From: Sorex araneus
Lineage: Eukaryota > Chordata > Mammalia > Eulipotyphla > Soricidae
Length of the DNA: 64,000 nucleotides
Direction of reading: 5' to 3'
Assembly (NCBI RefSeq): GCF_027595985.1
Contig: NC_073305.1
Span: 107,740,535-107,804,534, forward strand
Below the pieces are notes generated by a model that saw only the letters and a program-made list of their open reading frames with translations, searched no databases and was not told where the DNA came from. A program made the translations under genes and the position numbers. Shown here in pieces: positions 38,608 through 50,474 of the stretch; the first letter of the stretch is position 1; every line of letters begins with the position of its first letter.

Positions 38608-38831
38608 GGCGTTTGCCTTGCACATGGCCAACCCAGATTCAATTCCTCCACCTTTCTCGGGGAGCCCGGCAGAGAGTATCTCACCCTCACGGCAGAGCCT
38701 GGCAAGCTACTCGTGGCTTATTCGATATGCCAAAGCAGTAATAACAAGTCTCACAGTGGAGACATAGTCTAACAATGGAGATGTTATTGGTGTCCGCTTA
38801 AGCAAATTGATGAGCAATGGGATGACAGTGA
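38608..38831 (+). mobile_element. SOR-headed SINE, type B, 5'-truncated
   Basis: Begins at ggcgtttgccttgcacatgg, between boxes A and B, and ends gggatgacagtgac. Confidence 0.92.
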
Positions 38832-39145
38832 CAAACTTATTAATAATTTCTTTATATTTTATAGACCTTGATTTGCTAAATATATATTAGTCTTATTTTA
38901 TTAATGGATTGATTCCTTAATCATTATATGATGTCTATACTAGTTGTTTATCACATTTTAAAGTTGGAAATATCTTTCATCTGATAAAGTATGGCTGTCA
39001 CTTCCTTTTATTAAAAAAAAGTTACTTTTTATTTGTAGAATTGTTTGCTAAGCCTTTACTTTGTGTCTATGCTTATCACACAGATGGGTCTTTTAGAGAG
39101 AGAAAAAACTGCTATTTTTTTCTTTTATTTTAAAAATGTTTTTGT
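38832..39145 (-). mobile_element. L1 fragment, antisense (continuation)
   Basis: tccttaatcattatatgatg, cacattttaaagttgga, tcatctgataaagtatggct: degraded antisense L1 ORF2. Confidence 0.5.
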
Positions 39146-39316
39146 TGGGGCTGGAGTGGGTAGGGCATTTGTCTTGCACTCGGCCAACCCGGGTTCGATT
39201 CCCAGCATCCCATATGGTTCCCCGAGCACCACCAGGAGTAATTCCTAAGTGTGTGAGCCAGGAGTAACCCCTGTGCATCACTGGGTGTGACCCAAAAAGC
39301 AAATTTTAAAAAAAGG
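39146..39316 (+). mobile_element. SOR-type SINE, type A, lacking box A
   Basis: ggggctggagt runs straight into gggtagggcatttgtcttgc, a clean loss of about 12 bp of box A. The body and tail are otherwise near consensus. Confidence 0.93.
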
Positions 39317-39329
39317 TTTTTGTTTCTTC

Positions 39330-40980
39330 ACTCATCTCGACAGGTTATGATGACTAAGTGATGATTTTTGGCCATGATGTTTAGGAAAGCATGATATAGA
39401 CTTATCTATTATCCTTCTACATTTGCTTTCTGAGAAAATTTGTAGTTTGTCTTTTATTTTATTCTCTTCCATTGTATTCTGATATCTGCATTTTATGTGA
39501 CTTTGTGTTCCATTTATGTTTTCATCTTTATTTGTTTCTTATAAGTATTTTTGTTCTGGAATTACATGAGGTTTATATAGAGATCATTGTTTATAATCAT
39601 TTTAAAGTTGACAGAAAGTTCATCTTGAGCTCATTCCAACTGTTCCCATTATTAATCTCATCCTCCACTTTCATTTTTTTCTTTTTATATCTTGTTGCTT
39701 CTAAGTGGGGTTTCTTTTTCATTTTACATAAATTCCTTTAGTATTTCTTGCAAGGCCAGTGTAATTGAGCTGAACTTCCTGTACTATTTTTGTCTTTAGT
39801 ACCCTTTATCACACTTCCAAATCTGAGTGATAGGTTAAGTACCCCTAGCTGGGTATAAATTGGTGTTTATTTCCCATTCAGCATTTTGAATATATCATAC
39901 CATATCCTACCCTGCAAGGTTTCTACTATGAAGTTTGCTAATAATCATTTGGGGATTCCCTTACATATGATTTCAAATTTTTCTATAGCTTTTAAAAATT
40001 TGGGGGCACTGTGGTTTACAAAACTGTTAATGAGATAGCTTTATGTAAACACAGTCCAGCACCACACCCTTTATCAGCGTTCATTCCTCTCCACCAATAT
40101 TCTAGTGCCTGTGGTAAATGTTCTGCGGAAGACAAATTCTCAGTTGCTATTTGTCATTCCTCTTTTCCTTTACACCCCACACAATGAGAGATCATTCTGT
40201 TGTCTCTGTCTTGATAACCTTTTTTTAGCATGATCTTTCCAAAATCGCGTATTTTGTCTTTTCTGATAGCTGAGGAGTATTTCATTGTGCTCTAGAGTTA
40301 TTTTTATATTTTCTAATTGTTTTCATTTTATTTATATATTGTGTGTTTCTTTGTGTTTATGTTGCTCAGAACTTTTTGGCTCTCCTACATATAGATGTCT
40401 ATTTTCTTTCCTATTTGGGGAAGTTCTCAGCTATTATTTTTTTAAATATGATATCTGTTCCTTTTTGTCTTCTTCTGATCCCTTTTAATGTGATTACTGT
40501 TCCTCTTGATGTTGTCTCCTAAATCTCTCATTATCTCTTAAGAAATTCCCCTTTTTTTGAGCTAGGAAAGACTAGTTTTTAAAAAATGTAACATTACCCC
40601 ATTGCTCTTTCATTTTTATTTTGTCAAGCCTACTGTTGATCCCTTTTATTGTATTTTTTAGTTCAAGTACTATGCTCTTTAGTTCTGTAATTTCTTTCTA
40701 GAATTCTAAGTCTGAAATTTTGTTCATTCATTATTTTTCTGATTTCTTTTAGCACAATTATGACTGTTGCTTTTGGAGTTTTCTGAGGTAGTTCACTTAG
40801 TTCTGTTATATTTAGATATTTTTCCCCCAGAGTTTGTCTATCCATCAATTGTGTGAATTTTTCTGCCTCTACATTATAATTAGGAGTCTCTGTCTATTTC
40901 TAGGTGTTAGGCTAAAGAACGTTCCTTCACATTCCAGATGTAACTATCTTGTGTTAACATTGAAAGGTATAAGCCTGGAG
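39330..40980 (-). mobile_element. Ancient L1 5'-region-like sequence, antisense, with an L1 3'UTR piece at 40003-40270
   Basis: Old antisense L1 landmarks: gcattttgaatatatcatac, gcaaggtttctactatgaag, gggaagttctcagctatta, cttgatgttgtctcctaaat. The middle holds cactgtggtttacaaaactg and ccaccaatattctagtg, the shrew-type L1 terminus in reverse. Family assignment is from memory of common mammalian L1 sequence. Confidence 0.5.
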
Positions 40981-41135
40981 AGGAGAAGAGCTCACTGGGC
41001 TAAGTACATGCAAGTGTGTGTAAAGCATGTTTGAGCCCTGGCACCACGTGATTCCCCAAACACTGCTGGGAGGAACACCTAGGCATAGAAGTGGGAGTAG
41101 CCCACCAGCACTGCAGGGCATGTCCCCCATCCCTC
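40977..41135 (+). mobile_element. SOR-type SINE, highly diverged
   Basis: ctggagaggagaagagctca, cctggcaccacgtgattccc, actgctgggaggaacacc. Confidence 0.65.
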
Positions 41136-42045
41136 CCAAAAATGAAATGAAATGTTGCAGAGGATGGTTTAGGGAGTGAGCTTTGGGTTCTGTTCTATCT
41201 GTTGTCATACTGGCTGGAGCCTCAACAGATGATAGGAGCTCAAGAACCAGGGTAGGGTGGTTGCACAAGAACTCAGCCTATGGGGAGGGCAGGGAAGACA
41301 GGAAGTAAGGCGGCTGTTGCTATAGAGTGCCATGGCACAAGCCTCCCTGATATTGTAGCAGCTTGAATGTAGGGAGGAATCTGCAATCACTCTCTACTCC
41401 AGGCAGATTTTCCTGGCAAAATTTACCCAACTGACCCTTCGGTTGCAGTCTAGTCTATTCTAAGCAAATTTTACAAACACAGTTTTCCCCATGAGCCTCC
41501 AGCAAAAGTAGGGTGGCCAGAGATTTAGGCTTTCTCTACAAGTAGCTCCCATGAATGGTTAAAGTCTTAGTGTGGGGGAGACTGCCCAGAAATCTACTAA
41601 GTTCAGACAGAGAAGGGGCAGGTGTTTGTGAATTTGTGGAAACTGGCTGAAATTACTCCTAAGAACCATGACAAGAACCTATGCCCAGCATAGTCAGCAG
41701 GTTTGTTTTGAGATTCATGCCACTGTGCTCACTATTGATGGGAGAAAGTTGGCTCAGGAAACTCACAAAACCCCATGAAAGGAGACGGACTTTACAGGAC
41801 CTAAGACCTGGTAAGATTGCTTGCTCACAGCAAGTCTCCCAGATGGATTCATCCCCTGTGTCATTCCCATGGTTGCTCTTGGGAACTCAGGTCCTGAAAA
41901 GCCAAGGAGTCTATGAAGAGGAGGAGAACTGGGCTTGGGGTGCAACTACCAGCTATGGAAAACGCAAAGAGGTAAATAATCACAAACAAGAAGTCCTCCC
42001 AGCAGTTCCTCAATGTTTTCAATGGAAGCATCCAAAACTCCAATT
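41136..42045. other. Intergenic, no recognised element
   Basis: Moderate GC and unique-looking. A 126-codon frame here shows no known protein. It may be the 5'UTR of the antisense L1 to its left, but that is unproven. Confidence 0.4.
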
Positions 42046-42190
42046 CAGGCCAGAGAGATAAAGCAGCAGGAATGGTACTTTACTTGGATGCAGATGATCC
42101 AACTGTTCCTGGCACCACATATAGTTCCCTGAGCCCCACCAGTTGCAATCTTTGAACACAGCTGGGTATGACCCCAAAACAAAAATAAAG
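42046..42190 (+). mobile_element. SOR-type SINE, type A, diverged
   Basis: ggccagagagataaagcagc ... cagctgggtatgaccccaaa. Confidence 0.85.
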
Positions 42191-42360
42191 AAATGCTACA
42201 CATTTCCTTATTTTATTTCCATCAGTGTGGTGTCTTTGAGTACTACCAGACAAGAGAGACCAGAGAGTGTTTTAGCTTTGATCCCTCACACAGAGAACGG
42301 GTACTTTCCAAGTTGCTCCTCTTACTAATAAAATTTTAGTTTCAAGAAATGTCAGTGCTT

Positions 42361-42464
42361 GGTGAAGGGATGGGTGTTCGAGCACTGTATAACTGAGACT
42401 TAAGCCTGAAAACTTTGTAACTTTCTACATGGTGATTCAATAAAAAAAATTTTTTAAAAGAAAA
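42361..42464 (+). mobile_element. Very short L1 insertion with 17-bp target duplication
   Basis: Only the terminal ~104 bp of L1 (ggtgaagggatgggtgttcg ... ggtgattcaataaaaaaaat). aagaaatgtcagtgctt is duplicated at 42344-42360 and 42465-42481. Confidence 0.93.
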
Positions 42465-42810
42465 AAGAAATGTCAGTGCTTCCGTTAAATTTGTTCCCCC
42501 TTAACTAAGCTCTTCTCCCATAATCCTCTTACTCTCCAACAGAAATCAATTTTCTAGAGTGGAATAAGTGTACACCCCTCTGTAGTACAATTCCTGGGTG
42601 CTGACATCCCATCATAGGTAAATCCCTCAGTGACCCTCATATTCTGCTTGATTTGGGGGCTCTGTGCCCTAATCTCATTCCTGATGAAACTGTTCCTCAT
42701 GTTTTTCTACCATTTCCAATATCTTTGTCATTTTTCCTTGTGCTGAAGCTAATCTTCAAATCTTTTTCTTTTGTTCTCTTTTGGGGGTTATTTTGTTTGT
42801 TTTCTTTTAT

Positions 42811-42937
42811 TCTGGGGCCACATCCGGAAGTGCTCAGGGCTGCTAGTGGGGCTCAAGGAACTTTATGGGGTGCCCAGGACTGAATTTGGGATTGTGCAAG
42901 ACAAGTCCCCAACCCGCTGTACTGTTGCTCCTGCCCC
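42811..42937 (-). mobile_element. SOR-type SINE, internally deleted
   Basis: tctggggccacatccggaag ... tactgttgctcctgcccc, short in the middle. Confidence 0.8.
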
Positions 42938-43219
42938 ATTTCTGCTCCTTTTCAAAGGTAGCTGCTCCTATAGACATTCTGGTGTGTTGTGCATGCACAG
43001 GAACTGGCAACTGCAGGATTCTTACCTCTCTTGAATCTGCTAAAGGACACTAATCCTCAGCCAGATGAAAAGAAACGCATGGGAAGGCCAACAGCCAAGG
43101 AGTGTCTGTCCTTGCATAGCCTGTTGTCTGTTCCTGTGTTAGTTTTTGTTATTCAATTCTGAGCTCTTGATGGCATTTTCCATTCATGATATCAGAAATT
43201 TCTTCACCCTGATGTGCAG

Positions 43220-43471
43220 GGCTGGAGCGATAGCACAGTAGGGCATTTGCCTTGCATGTGGCCGACCCAGGTTCGATTCCTCCGCCCCTCTAGGAGAGCC
43301 CAGCAAGCTACCGAGAGTATCTCACCGGCCCGACAGAGCCTGGCAAGCTACCCATGGGGTATTCAATATGCCAAAAAGAGTAACAACAAGTCTCACAACA
43401 GATATGTTACTGATGCCCACTCGAGCAAATCGATGAGCAACAGGATGACAGTGACAGTGACAGTGACAGTG
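43220..43471 (+). mobile_element. SOR-headed SINE, type B, with CAGTGA-repeat tail
   Basis: gggctggagcgatagcacag ... gatgacagtgacagtgacag. tgatgtgc at both ends is the likely target duplication. A small box A deletion is present. Confidence 0.95.
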
Positions 43472-43511
43472 ATGTGCTTCTCCAGCAAGATCTATTTGAA
43501 GTCTATGGACA

Positions 43512-43567
43512 CACAGCTGCTAGACAGCGACTACAGCTGCTAGACTAGTCGCTGTCTAGCAGCTGTG
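43512..43567. repeat. Perfect 21-bp inverted repeat with 14-nt spacer
   Basis: The arm at 43512-43532 (cacagctgctagacag...) is the exact reverse complement of 43547-43567. The spacer 43533-43546 repeats acagctgctagac of the left arm, so two alternative hairpins can form. Confidence 0.97.
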
Positions 43568-45090
43568 CTGTATGAGACTAGTGTCTCTGCTGAACAAGAA
43601 ATCCTTTAAGCAGAAAACCTAACTGTGCTTCTCAAACTTCCATGTGCACACAAGCCCTGGGGACCGTAAACTCTAGATTTTAATTCAGGATATCTGGCAT
43701 AGCACATTTCTAACAACCTCCCACTCAATACAGTTAAAATGCTTTTTAAGAATAGCACAAATGTGCATACCGCGCTTGAGTAGTAGGGTCTTACGAATGC
43801 CATTTCTGCCTCTATACACAAAATAAATGCTACCAGGGCTGATAAAGTCAATCTGTGATAACTGACACTGAATCAAAATCATTCTAAGAGGCTTGCATTT
43901 AGATTTTTCTTAAATAGCATTTTAACTGTAGTATTAAATTAAGTCAAATTTCTGCTTATCACTAATGAATATGTATATAATTCTGTAACAATCTGCTGTA
44001 TGGCTAATTTTTCTGCCAAATTAGACTGAGGATTTCATTTTGAAAATGGCAGATGGTGGAAACATTTAATATTCCAAACTCTCTAGAGACCTATCTGGAC
44101 TGCTTAGCAAGGCTTTTTAAAATTGAGCTTATTATGCTAAAATACTAACTTTAGTATTTGCTTTTATTATGAGCCAGAATTTGTAAACTGATAGCTTCAT
44201 TAAATCTATAGATGTGCTTTATACTGTATGTGGGTGGTTTTTAGGTTTTTTTTAATTAGGTAGTATTTCAAAATTTGGATTTTGATCAACAAAATAGTTT
44301 TGAAATATTAACCCTTTCTTAATCCCTTCAAATGCTTACATTTTCGACAATAAAAGAATTAAGTAGTAAAACATTTGACTAGCCATATAAACATTATAAT
44401 CACATTGTTACATATTTACTTATATCTAGTGAAATCCAGAAGAAAAATCTAAGAAAAACCAAGTAGTTTAAAACTCTATAATTTAATGATAAAAAAATTC
44501 ATAATCGCTGCAAAGAATATGTGTAAATACTAAATATGTAAAATAAGATCCATACTTGAGGTTTATGATATCCTTAATTGACAAAAGTCCATTTTCATAA
44601 TTAAGATATTTATATAATTTTCTGTGACCATATAGTAGGTTAATGGCCCAGGAATTTTTCTTCCCAGTATCCTTTCTGTTCTGGATCACCTTTCAAATTA
44701 ACTCTGCATTTGTCTATTGACAGAGTCTTGGCCCCTGGGACATCAACAAATATGACACAAGCAAAGTATGAATATCTTGGGATTTAAATAGCTAGATAGT
44801 CAACACTGTTTTTGTTCAGTGGTGACAAACATAAGTTATGGAGCCTGAGTGAAGTTCTTTATAAAGAGGCTGTAAATTTTTTATAATCAAAACTTCAATT
44901 GTGACTCATACTTTATCATAATATATTTAATGCTTAAAGGCAACATAATACAATTGCTCTCTCACTGGAGTTGTGTGTGTGTGTTTATTTATGGTAAAAA
45001 ATGTATATGCATATAAAAGAAATTTTACTTGACAAATTTTAATTGACAAAATTCAAAACAAAACAAACAAATAAAAAAGAAAGATTAAAG
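43568..45090. other. Intergenic, no recognised element
   Basis: About 1.5 kb of AT-rich unique-looking sequence. A short (GT)n lies near 44975. Confidence 0.45.
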
Positions 45091-45102
45091 GTTAATGAGG
45101 GA

Positions 45103-45854
45103 CTTGGCCTCTTCTTTCTACGGGAGTGGCAAGGTAGCAGCAGCAACAGCGGCACCCACGTAGTGATAGCCATCTTCCAGACCCCATCAACTAGAGGTAC
45201 GAGATTGTAATGACGTGGCGAGCAAGAGATCTTGGGAAGGGGGGTGTTACCGGCACGATCCCCGCCCAGAAGAGAACTGGAGCAGCCACACACACGAAAT
45301 GGCTCCTCTGCTCCTTGAAGACTATGATCCTGGAGGGCTACTAATCACTTTTGGCACCGAGCGGCTTCTTACAGAAATGCATCTAGACTGTGAATTGAGC
45401 TACAACCCCAGGCCACCCAGGGAGGGGGAAGGTTTTTCTCTCTCGGCCTTGTCTTTCGGTGACTTCTGGCAGAAATTTCTCTGGACTTAATTACTAAAAT
45501 ATCAGAAATCCAAAACGGCAGGGCCTCGAGCTCATAAATTCTTCACTCTCAACAATGGAAAACAAATTATCAAATGATACCTTTTAAGCAGGTTTGATTG
45601 TTGGGGGAAATTCTAAATAATAATAGTGAGTTCTCTGTTGAAATATTGAATGTACTCAAAGTATCAAGAGAGTAAAGTGAAGATCATTAGCCACTCAGGT
45701 AGGGGGATACGGGAGGGGGGTATATCATGGTTCTTGGTGGTGGAACACGTGCACTGGTGAAGGGATGGGGGTTGATCATTATATGACTGAGACTTAAATC
45801 TGAAAGCTTTGTAACTTTTTCATGGTGATTCAATAAAATAAAATTTAAAAAAAA
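45103..45854 (+). mobile_element. Internally deleted L1-like retroposon (5'UTR-like head joined to L1 3' tail), 752 bp
   Basis: Flanked by gttaatgaggga at 45091-45102 and 45855-45866, so it moved as one unit. The head is GC-rich with gatagccatcttcc (reverse YY1-type motif) and reaches an ATG at 45555 followed by nine codons and TAA. The rest is shrew-type L1 3'UTR (gtgcactggtgaagggatgg, aaagctttgtaactttttc, ggtgattcaataaaa). Both L1 ORFs are absent. Confidence 0.8.
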
Positions 45855-45866
45855 GTTAATGAGGGA

Positions 45867-46489
45867 GGTGAAATTGTATCACTCTTTGTTTTATACATAT
45901 ATCTGTTTTTAAAAAACTCCCTCTCTTTTATCCTTGTTATTTTTCCAAATTTAATCTTGGTATCAAAGCCAGTATTTCAAGAAGAAATATATAGCAGTGA
46001 CTGTTCTTATGTCAAGCCCTTCAGTTACTCTCCACACTCTGTGAAACTATTGTGATGTTGGATTCAGTCCCTGATGTAGCACAACCCAGAAAGTCTGGGC
46101 TCCCTATAACATCATTTTTCCTGGGAAACCTGGGTAGCTCTAGGGCTATCCTGAACCAACATCTTCTCTAGGTCAAGCAACTCTTTCCCCAGGTCACAGT
46201 TCTCACAAACAAATTTTCTTCTCAACAACTAAACTGAATCTGTTTCTTGCCTGGAGCTCAAAACTGCAAAATGTGATCAGTAAACAATAACCATCTATTC
46301 CTCTTCCTAACCTCATTTAAGACCTAAGAAAATTCTTCTGTAGACCTCTGTCCAATGGCCTTTGAAACAAAGAAACCTAAACCTATGAAGGGATGTGATT
46401 TGTGCCTCTGGGGAGTCGGGTACTGCTATAGAGCAATGGTCTTAAACCACTGGTTCCTTCCATAGAAGTGGAAAATTTGCCTTCCTTCT
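45867..46489. other. Intergenic, no recognised element
   Basis: Unique-looking sequence, nothing supportable. Confidence 0.4.
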
Positions 46490-46669
46490 TTTTTTTTTTT
46501 TTTTTTTTTTTGCTTTTTGGGTCACACCTGATGCACAGGGTTACTCCTGGCTCTGCACTCAGGAACCACTCCTGGCGGTGTTCAGGGGACCATATGGGAC
46601 GCTGGGAATTGAAACCGGGTTGGCCGCGTGCAAGGCAAACGCCCTATCCGCTGTGCTATTGCACCAGCC
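46490..46669 (-). mobile_element. SOR-type SINE, type A, long A-tail
   Basis: A run of about 22 T, then gctttttgggtcacacctga ... attgcaccagccc. cttccttctt on both sides is the likely target duplication. Confidence 0.94.
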
Positions 46670-46744
46670 CTATCTCTTCCTTCTTAACATGTTGATTTCT
46701 TCCTTGTAACATCATTAACAAAACAACTTGGCATGGTGGCCCAA

Positions 46745-46900
46745 GCAATAGATAGTATGATAATACAGCAGGTAAGGAGTTTGCCTGCCATGCAACTGAC
46801 ATGGGTTTGATCCCTGGTGTCCCGTTTAGTCCCCCTGAGCCCATCAGGAGTAATCCTGAGTACCATCAGGTGTGGCCCCAAAACAAACAAGGAAAAAAAA
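46745..46900 (+). mobile_element. SOR-type SINE, type A, diverged
   Basis: gatagtatgataatacagca ... ccatcaggtgtggccccaaa. Confidence 0.85.
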
Positions 46901-47189
46901 CCTCCCGCAACATAGCATGGAACATTAATTTTCTTGCTTTTCTTTGTGCTTTGTTTGCAGGTTTGAATTAAATATATTTGTAACAGTACATGCTCGGTAC
47001 TGATGTAGTTTAGCCACATGTAGCTATTGGGATCTAAAACATAGTTCAATAAAGTGCCCTTAGTATAAAATACTGCATTTTGAATACTTGATACAAAAAA
47101 TAACATAAACCTCATCATTATTGTTATATAGATTACATGTTAGAAAACATTTTAATATGTTGGATCAAATAAGTTTGTTTAAATTTTGC

Positions 47190-47359
47190 TTTGCTTTGGG
47201 GGTCACACCCAGTAATACTCAGGGGATATTTCTGATTCTGTATTCCAGCTGTCACTCCTGGTAGGGCTCAAGGGACCATATGTGGTATCAGGGATGGAAC
47301 TAGATTTGCTGTGTGTAAGTTTGCTGCATGCTTTAGCCCTCTACTAGTTCTCCAGCCCC
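47190..47359 (-). mobile_element. SOR-type SINE, type A, diverged
   Basis: ctttgggggtcacacccagt ... ctactagttctccagcccc. Confidence 0.85.
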
Positions 47360-47597
47360 AGGATTATGAAATTTTTAACAATTTTAAATGTTTAATATTC
47401 CTGTGTAGAAAAAACTTTAATGTAAGAAGTTAAAAAACAATGCAGATGTTTTGTACTATATTTCTACTGAACCGTGCTAATCTAGAAACATGTATAGAGT
47501 ATAATAGATTGTTTGTTTTCGTGACTAAGTGGACATTCAGTGCTAGAACTGTGAAGTTTTTAAATTTAGATATAATTCCCTATTATATTAAAGAGAT

Positions 47598-47712
47598 AAG
47601 TACTGGAGGTAATACATTTATGTACCTTGCATACTGCAGATACAGTTCAATAACCAGCACTATATATGATCCCCTGAGCACCACTGGGTGGGGTCCAACA
47701 CTCCCTCCTAAA
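47598..47712 (+). mobile_element. SOR-type SINE, highly diverged
   Basis: atgtaccttgcatactgcag, cagttcaataaccagcacta, cccctgagcaccactgggtg. Confidence 0.6.
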
Positions 47713-47879
47713 AAAAGAAACGACACATTATATTAGTTTGATTATGTACTGAAATATGTGTACATATTATAAAATATCATCACAATAAGTTTAATTAATA
47801 TCCTCCAACACCAATACAAGTGCAATTTTTTATGATGAGTAAAATCTATTATTTTGAACTTCTCAAAAAGAGAAAATAG

Positions 47880-48410
47880 AAATTTCATGTGATCCAGCAA
47901 TGCCACTCCTAAGTATCTATTCAGAGAATATAAAAATACAAATTCAAAAAGATATATGCATACCTGTGTTGATTGCAGTGCTATTTATAATAGCCAAGAT
48001 TTGGAAATAACCAAGAGATGAGTGGATAAAAATAATGTATTTATGCACAATAGAATACTACTCAGCTGTTGGAAATTATTAAATCTTACCTTTTTCTACA
48101 GATATAACTAGAAGGGAGTCATGTAAGCAAAATAAAAGGTAAGGAGAAAGAAAAATTTTGGAAGACCTCACTTATATTCGGCATATAGTGAAAGAAAACT
48201 ATGGAACAGGCCGTTAGAAAGATTCTAAATGCAAATTGATGAGATCAAGATTTGGGAAGAGGTCTAAGAGAGTCTAAAGGACTATATGGAGATGTATTGG
48301 CAATCTGAATGCCAGAGTATTGCAGTGACATTGTGCCCCTAAAATATAGAAATATTTACTCATGTGGACCAATGTTACATCAATAACACATAAATTAAAA
48401 ACTTACTTTT
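47880..48410 (+). mobile_element. L1 ORF2 tail/3'UTR fragment
   Basis: ttgattgcagtgctatttat, ataatagccaagatttggaa, caatagaatactactcagct, gacctcacttatattcgg. Confidence 0.82.
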
Positions 48411-48653
48411 TATCCCCCAACTTTAAAATATCTAGTGAATGACGGTATTATTCATTATTCACCTGGTTGTGCACTGAATTCTCAATTAATTGAATTCTCA
48501 CAGCAAAATGTAAGAATAATTCTGGAAAAGAATCAACTCATTATAGTTGCCTACTTTCATGTTATTATTTTTCTAAATATCTCTAGAGAGAAAGCTATTA
48601 CCAAAAATTTCTAAAAGGTAATTAAATTTAATTTTTTCTTATAATTCCCTAAC

Positions 48654-48909
48654 GGGGCGGAGTGATAGCACAGCAGTAGGGTGTTCGCCTTTCAGGCTGC
48701 CTACCCGTGTTCAATTCCTCCGCCCCCCTCGGAGAACCTGGCAAGCTACCGAGAGTATCTCACCTGCATGGCAGAGCCTGGCAAGCTGCCCGTGGCATAT
48801 TGGATATGCCAAAAACAGTAATAATAAGTCTCTCAATGAGAGGTATTACTGGTGCCCGCTCGAACAAATCGATGAGCAACGGGATGACAGTAACAGTGAC
48901 TTTGTATTG
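48654..48909 (+). mobile_element. SOR-headed SINE, type B, with 11-bp target duplication
   Basis: ggggcggagtgatagcacag ... gatgacagtaacagtgac. aattccctaac is duplicated at 48643-48653 and 48910-48920. Confidence 0.95.
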
Positions 48910-48920
48910 AATTCCCTAAC

Positions 48921-50464
48921 AATTATAAGCTCATGGTCACAGCTTTAAGCTTTATTTCTACTGTTACTGGGAATGGACTGTTGTTAGAAGGAAACATATT
49001 CCCTATTATAGCTTGATAGCTTGACTTGCAACTGTTAACTATTTAAATACATTTGTGACTGTACTCTGTCCTATTGGCCAGAGTGTGAAGATATTAGAAG
49101 TAGAGTTTTATGATCATTAAGAGGACATGGGGTAACCAGAAAGTCCTAAGTGAAGTAGGATGTTCTAGATGGTTCCTTCAGATCCTTCAAACTTGACAAT
49201 ATTGCTATTATCTTTTAAAGGAATACGTGACCACAAATAGAGTCAGCAGCGAAATTGGTCTTGGGATAGATAGAAAGGTATGAATCTAGGGAATTGTTGG
49301 GGGAAGAGAATGAATCTAACAATGTCCTCACTTATGCACTTCCTATGTAAGCCCTTTCCAAAGTGAATTAAATAGCCTGGTTAAAAATTGCTGAAGCAGG
49401 TTTGAAGTAAATTCAAAGCATCTGCAATAAATGAAATATAATGACTCTGGTGCCAACTCTTGGTAGAAATTGGGTCAAGGGGTGGAGTAGGTGGGTATGA
49501 TGCTCTTCAAGTACATTCATCTATTTACCAATTATTTACGGGAAGCAAAGGCTCTTAGAAAACTCAAAGTGTGTACTGAATTAGTTTCTAAATTCATCCA
49601 CACAGATCATCTTCACTGTGCATGAAAAGGGACAAACTCAAAAGGCAACACTCAATTCTAAGAAGTACTAGTGGAAACAACCACTAGCCAAGGACTGACT
49701 TGCATTACTCAACTCTGGAAATGAAGGGCCCATTTCCTGCATCCTTTCTGGAGTAAAAGGAGAATAGATTGCTTATATTTTTCCTCTTAGTTGCTGAGAA
49801 AGAAAAGAGACCCTGGCCGCTACCTTCTGGGCTCCTGAGGCTTCTGTGGGCTCCAGTTCAGCAGGACTAGTCAGGCAGCTTGACATTTCCTGTGCAACCT
49901 TCCTCATCAGATAAAGCAGGGAGTGAGCTCAACAGGTGTACTGTCAGTATCCTAGATGGCCATGGCGCAAGTGGAGCTCTGATCAGACCCATGGGCATAA
50001 TATGGAATTGTGCAAGATGCTGTGGGTGTGTGATTTTATCCTCGCCCCAGATGGGAGCATTGACAATCCTGTGTGTTCTGAGTGACTGAGTGCCTCACAG
50101 GAGCTTTGCAGTAAGAGTTCACACATGAATGTCTTCAAACACTGCTCTGGCCATGGATTGATGCACATTTCATTACACAAGGATAGTTCAAACCCACTAG
50201 CCCCAGACAGTAGCATGAAATCATGTAGTAAATTTTGTTTGGAATTGAGACCTTGAGCTAATTTGTATATTTAGTTAACATTATTCCAGGGGCACAGGCT
50301 ATACATGATGAAGCCCATTTAAACAGAATAAATAAATAGGAAAATACCATAATTATCCTATCAAAATACTGCTTTTTGTTAAGGTCACAGTTGACATAGC
50401 AACAGTATGTGTTGTCATGGCTAAATACGTTCTCCAGGAATTCATGTTGATTGCTCTCTGAAGT
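48921..50464. other. Intergenic, no recognised element
   Basis: About 1.5 kb, unique-looking, the largest repeat-poor block between the genes. No gene recognised. Confidence 0.45.
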
Positions 50465-50474
50465 TATTCATTCT

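Noticed and set aside
41681-42061. 126-codon frame
   Set aside because: No homology recognised, no splice context, enters a SINE at its end.
45215-45490. 91-codon frame in the L1-like head
   Set aside because: Lies upstream of the ORF1-like start, within a 5'UTR-like region. No known domain, so left as part of the mobile element.
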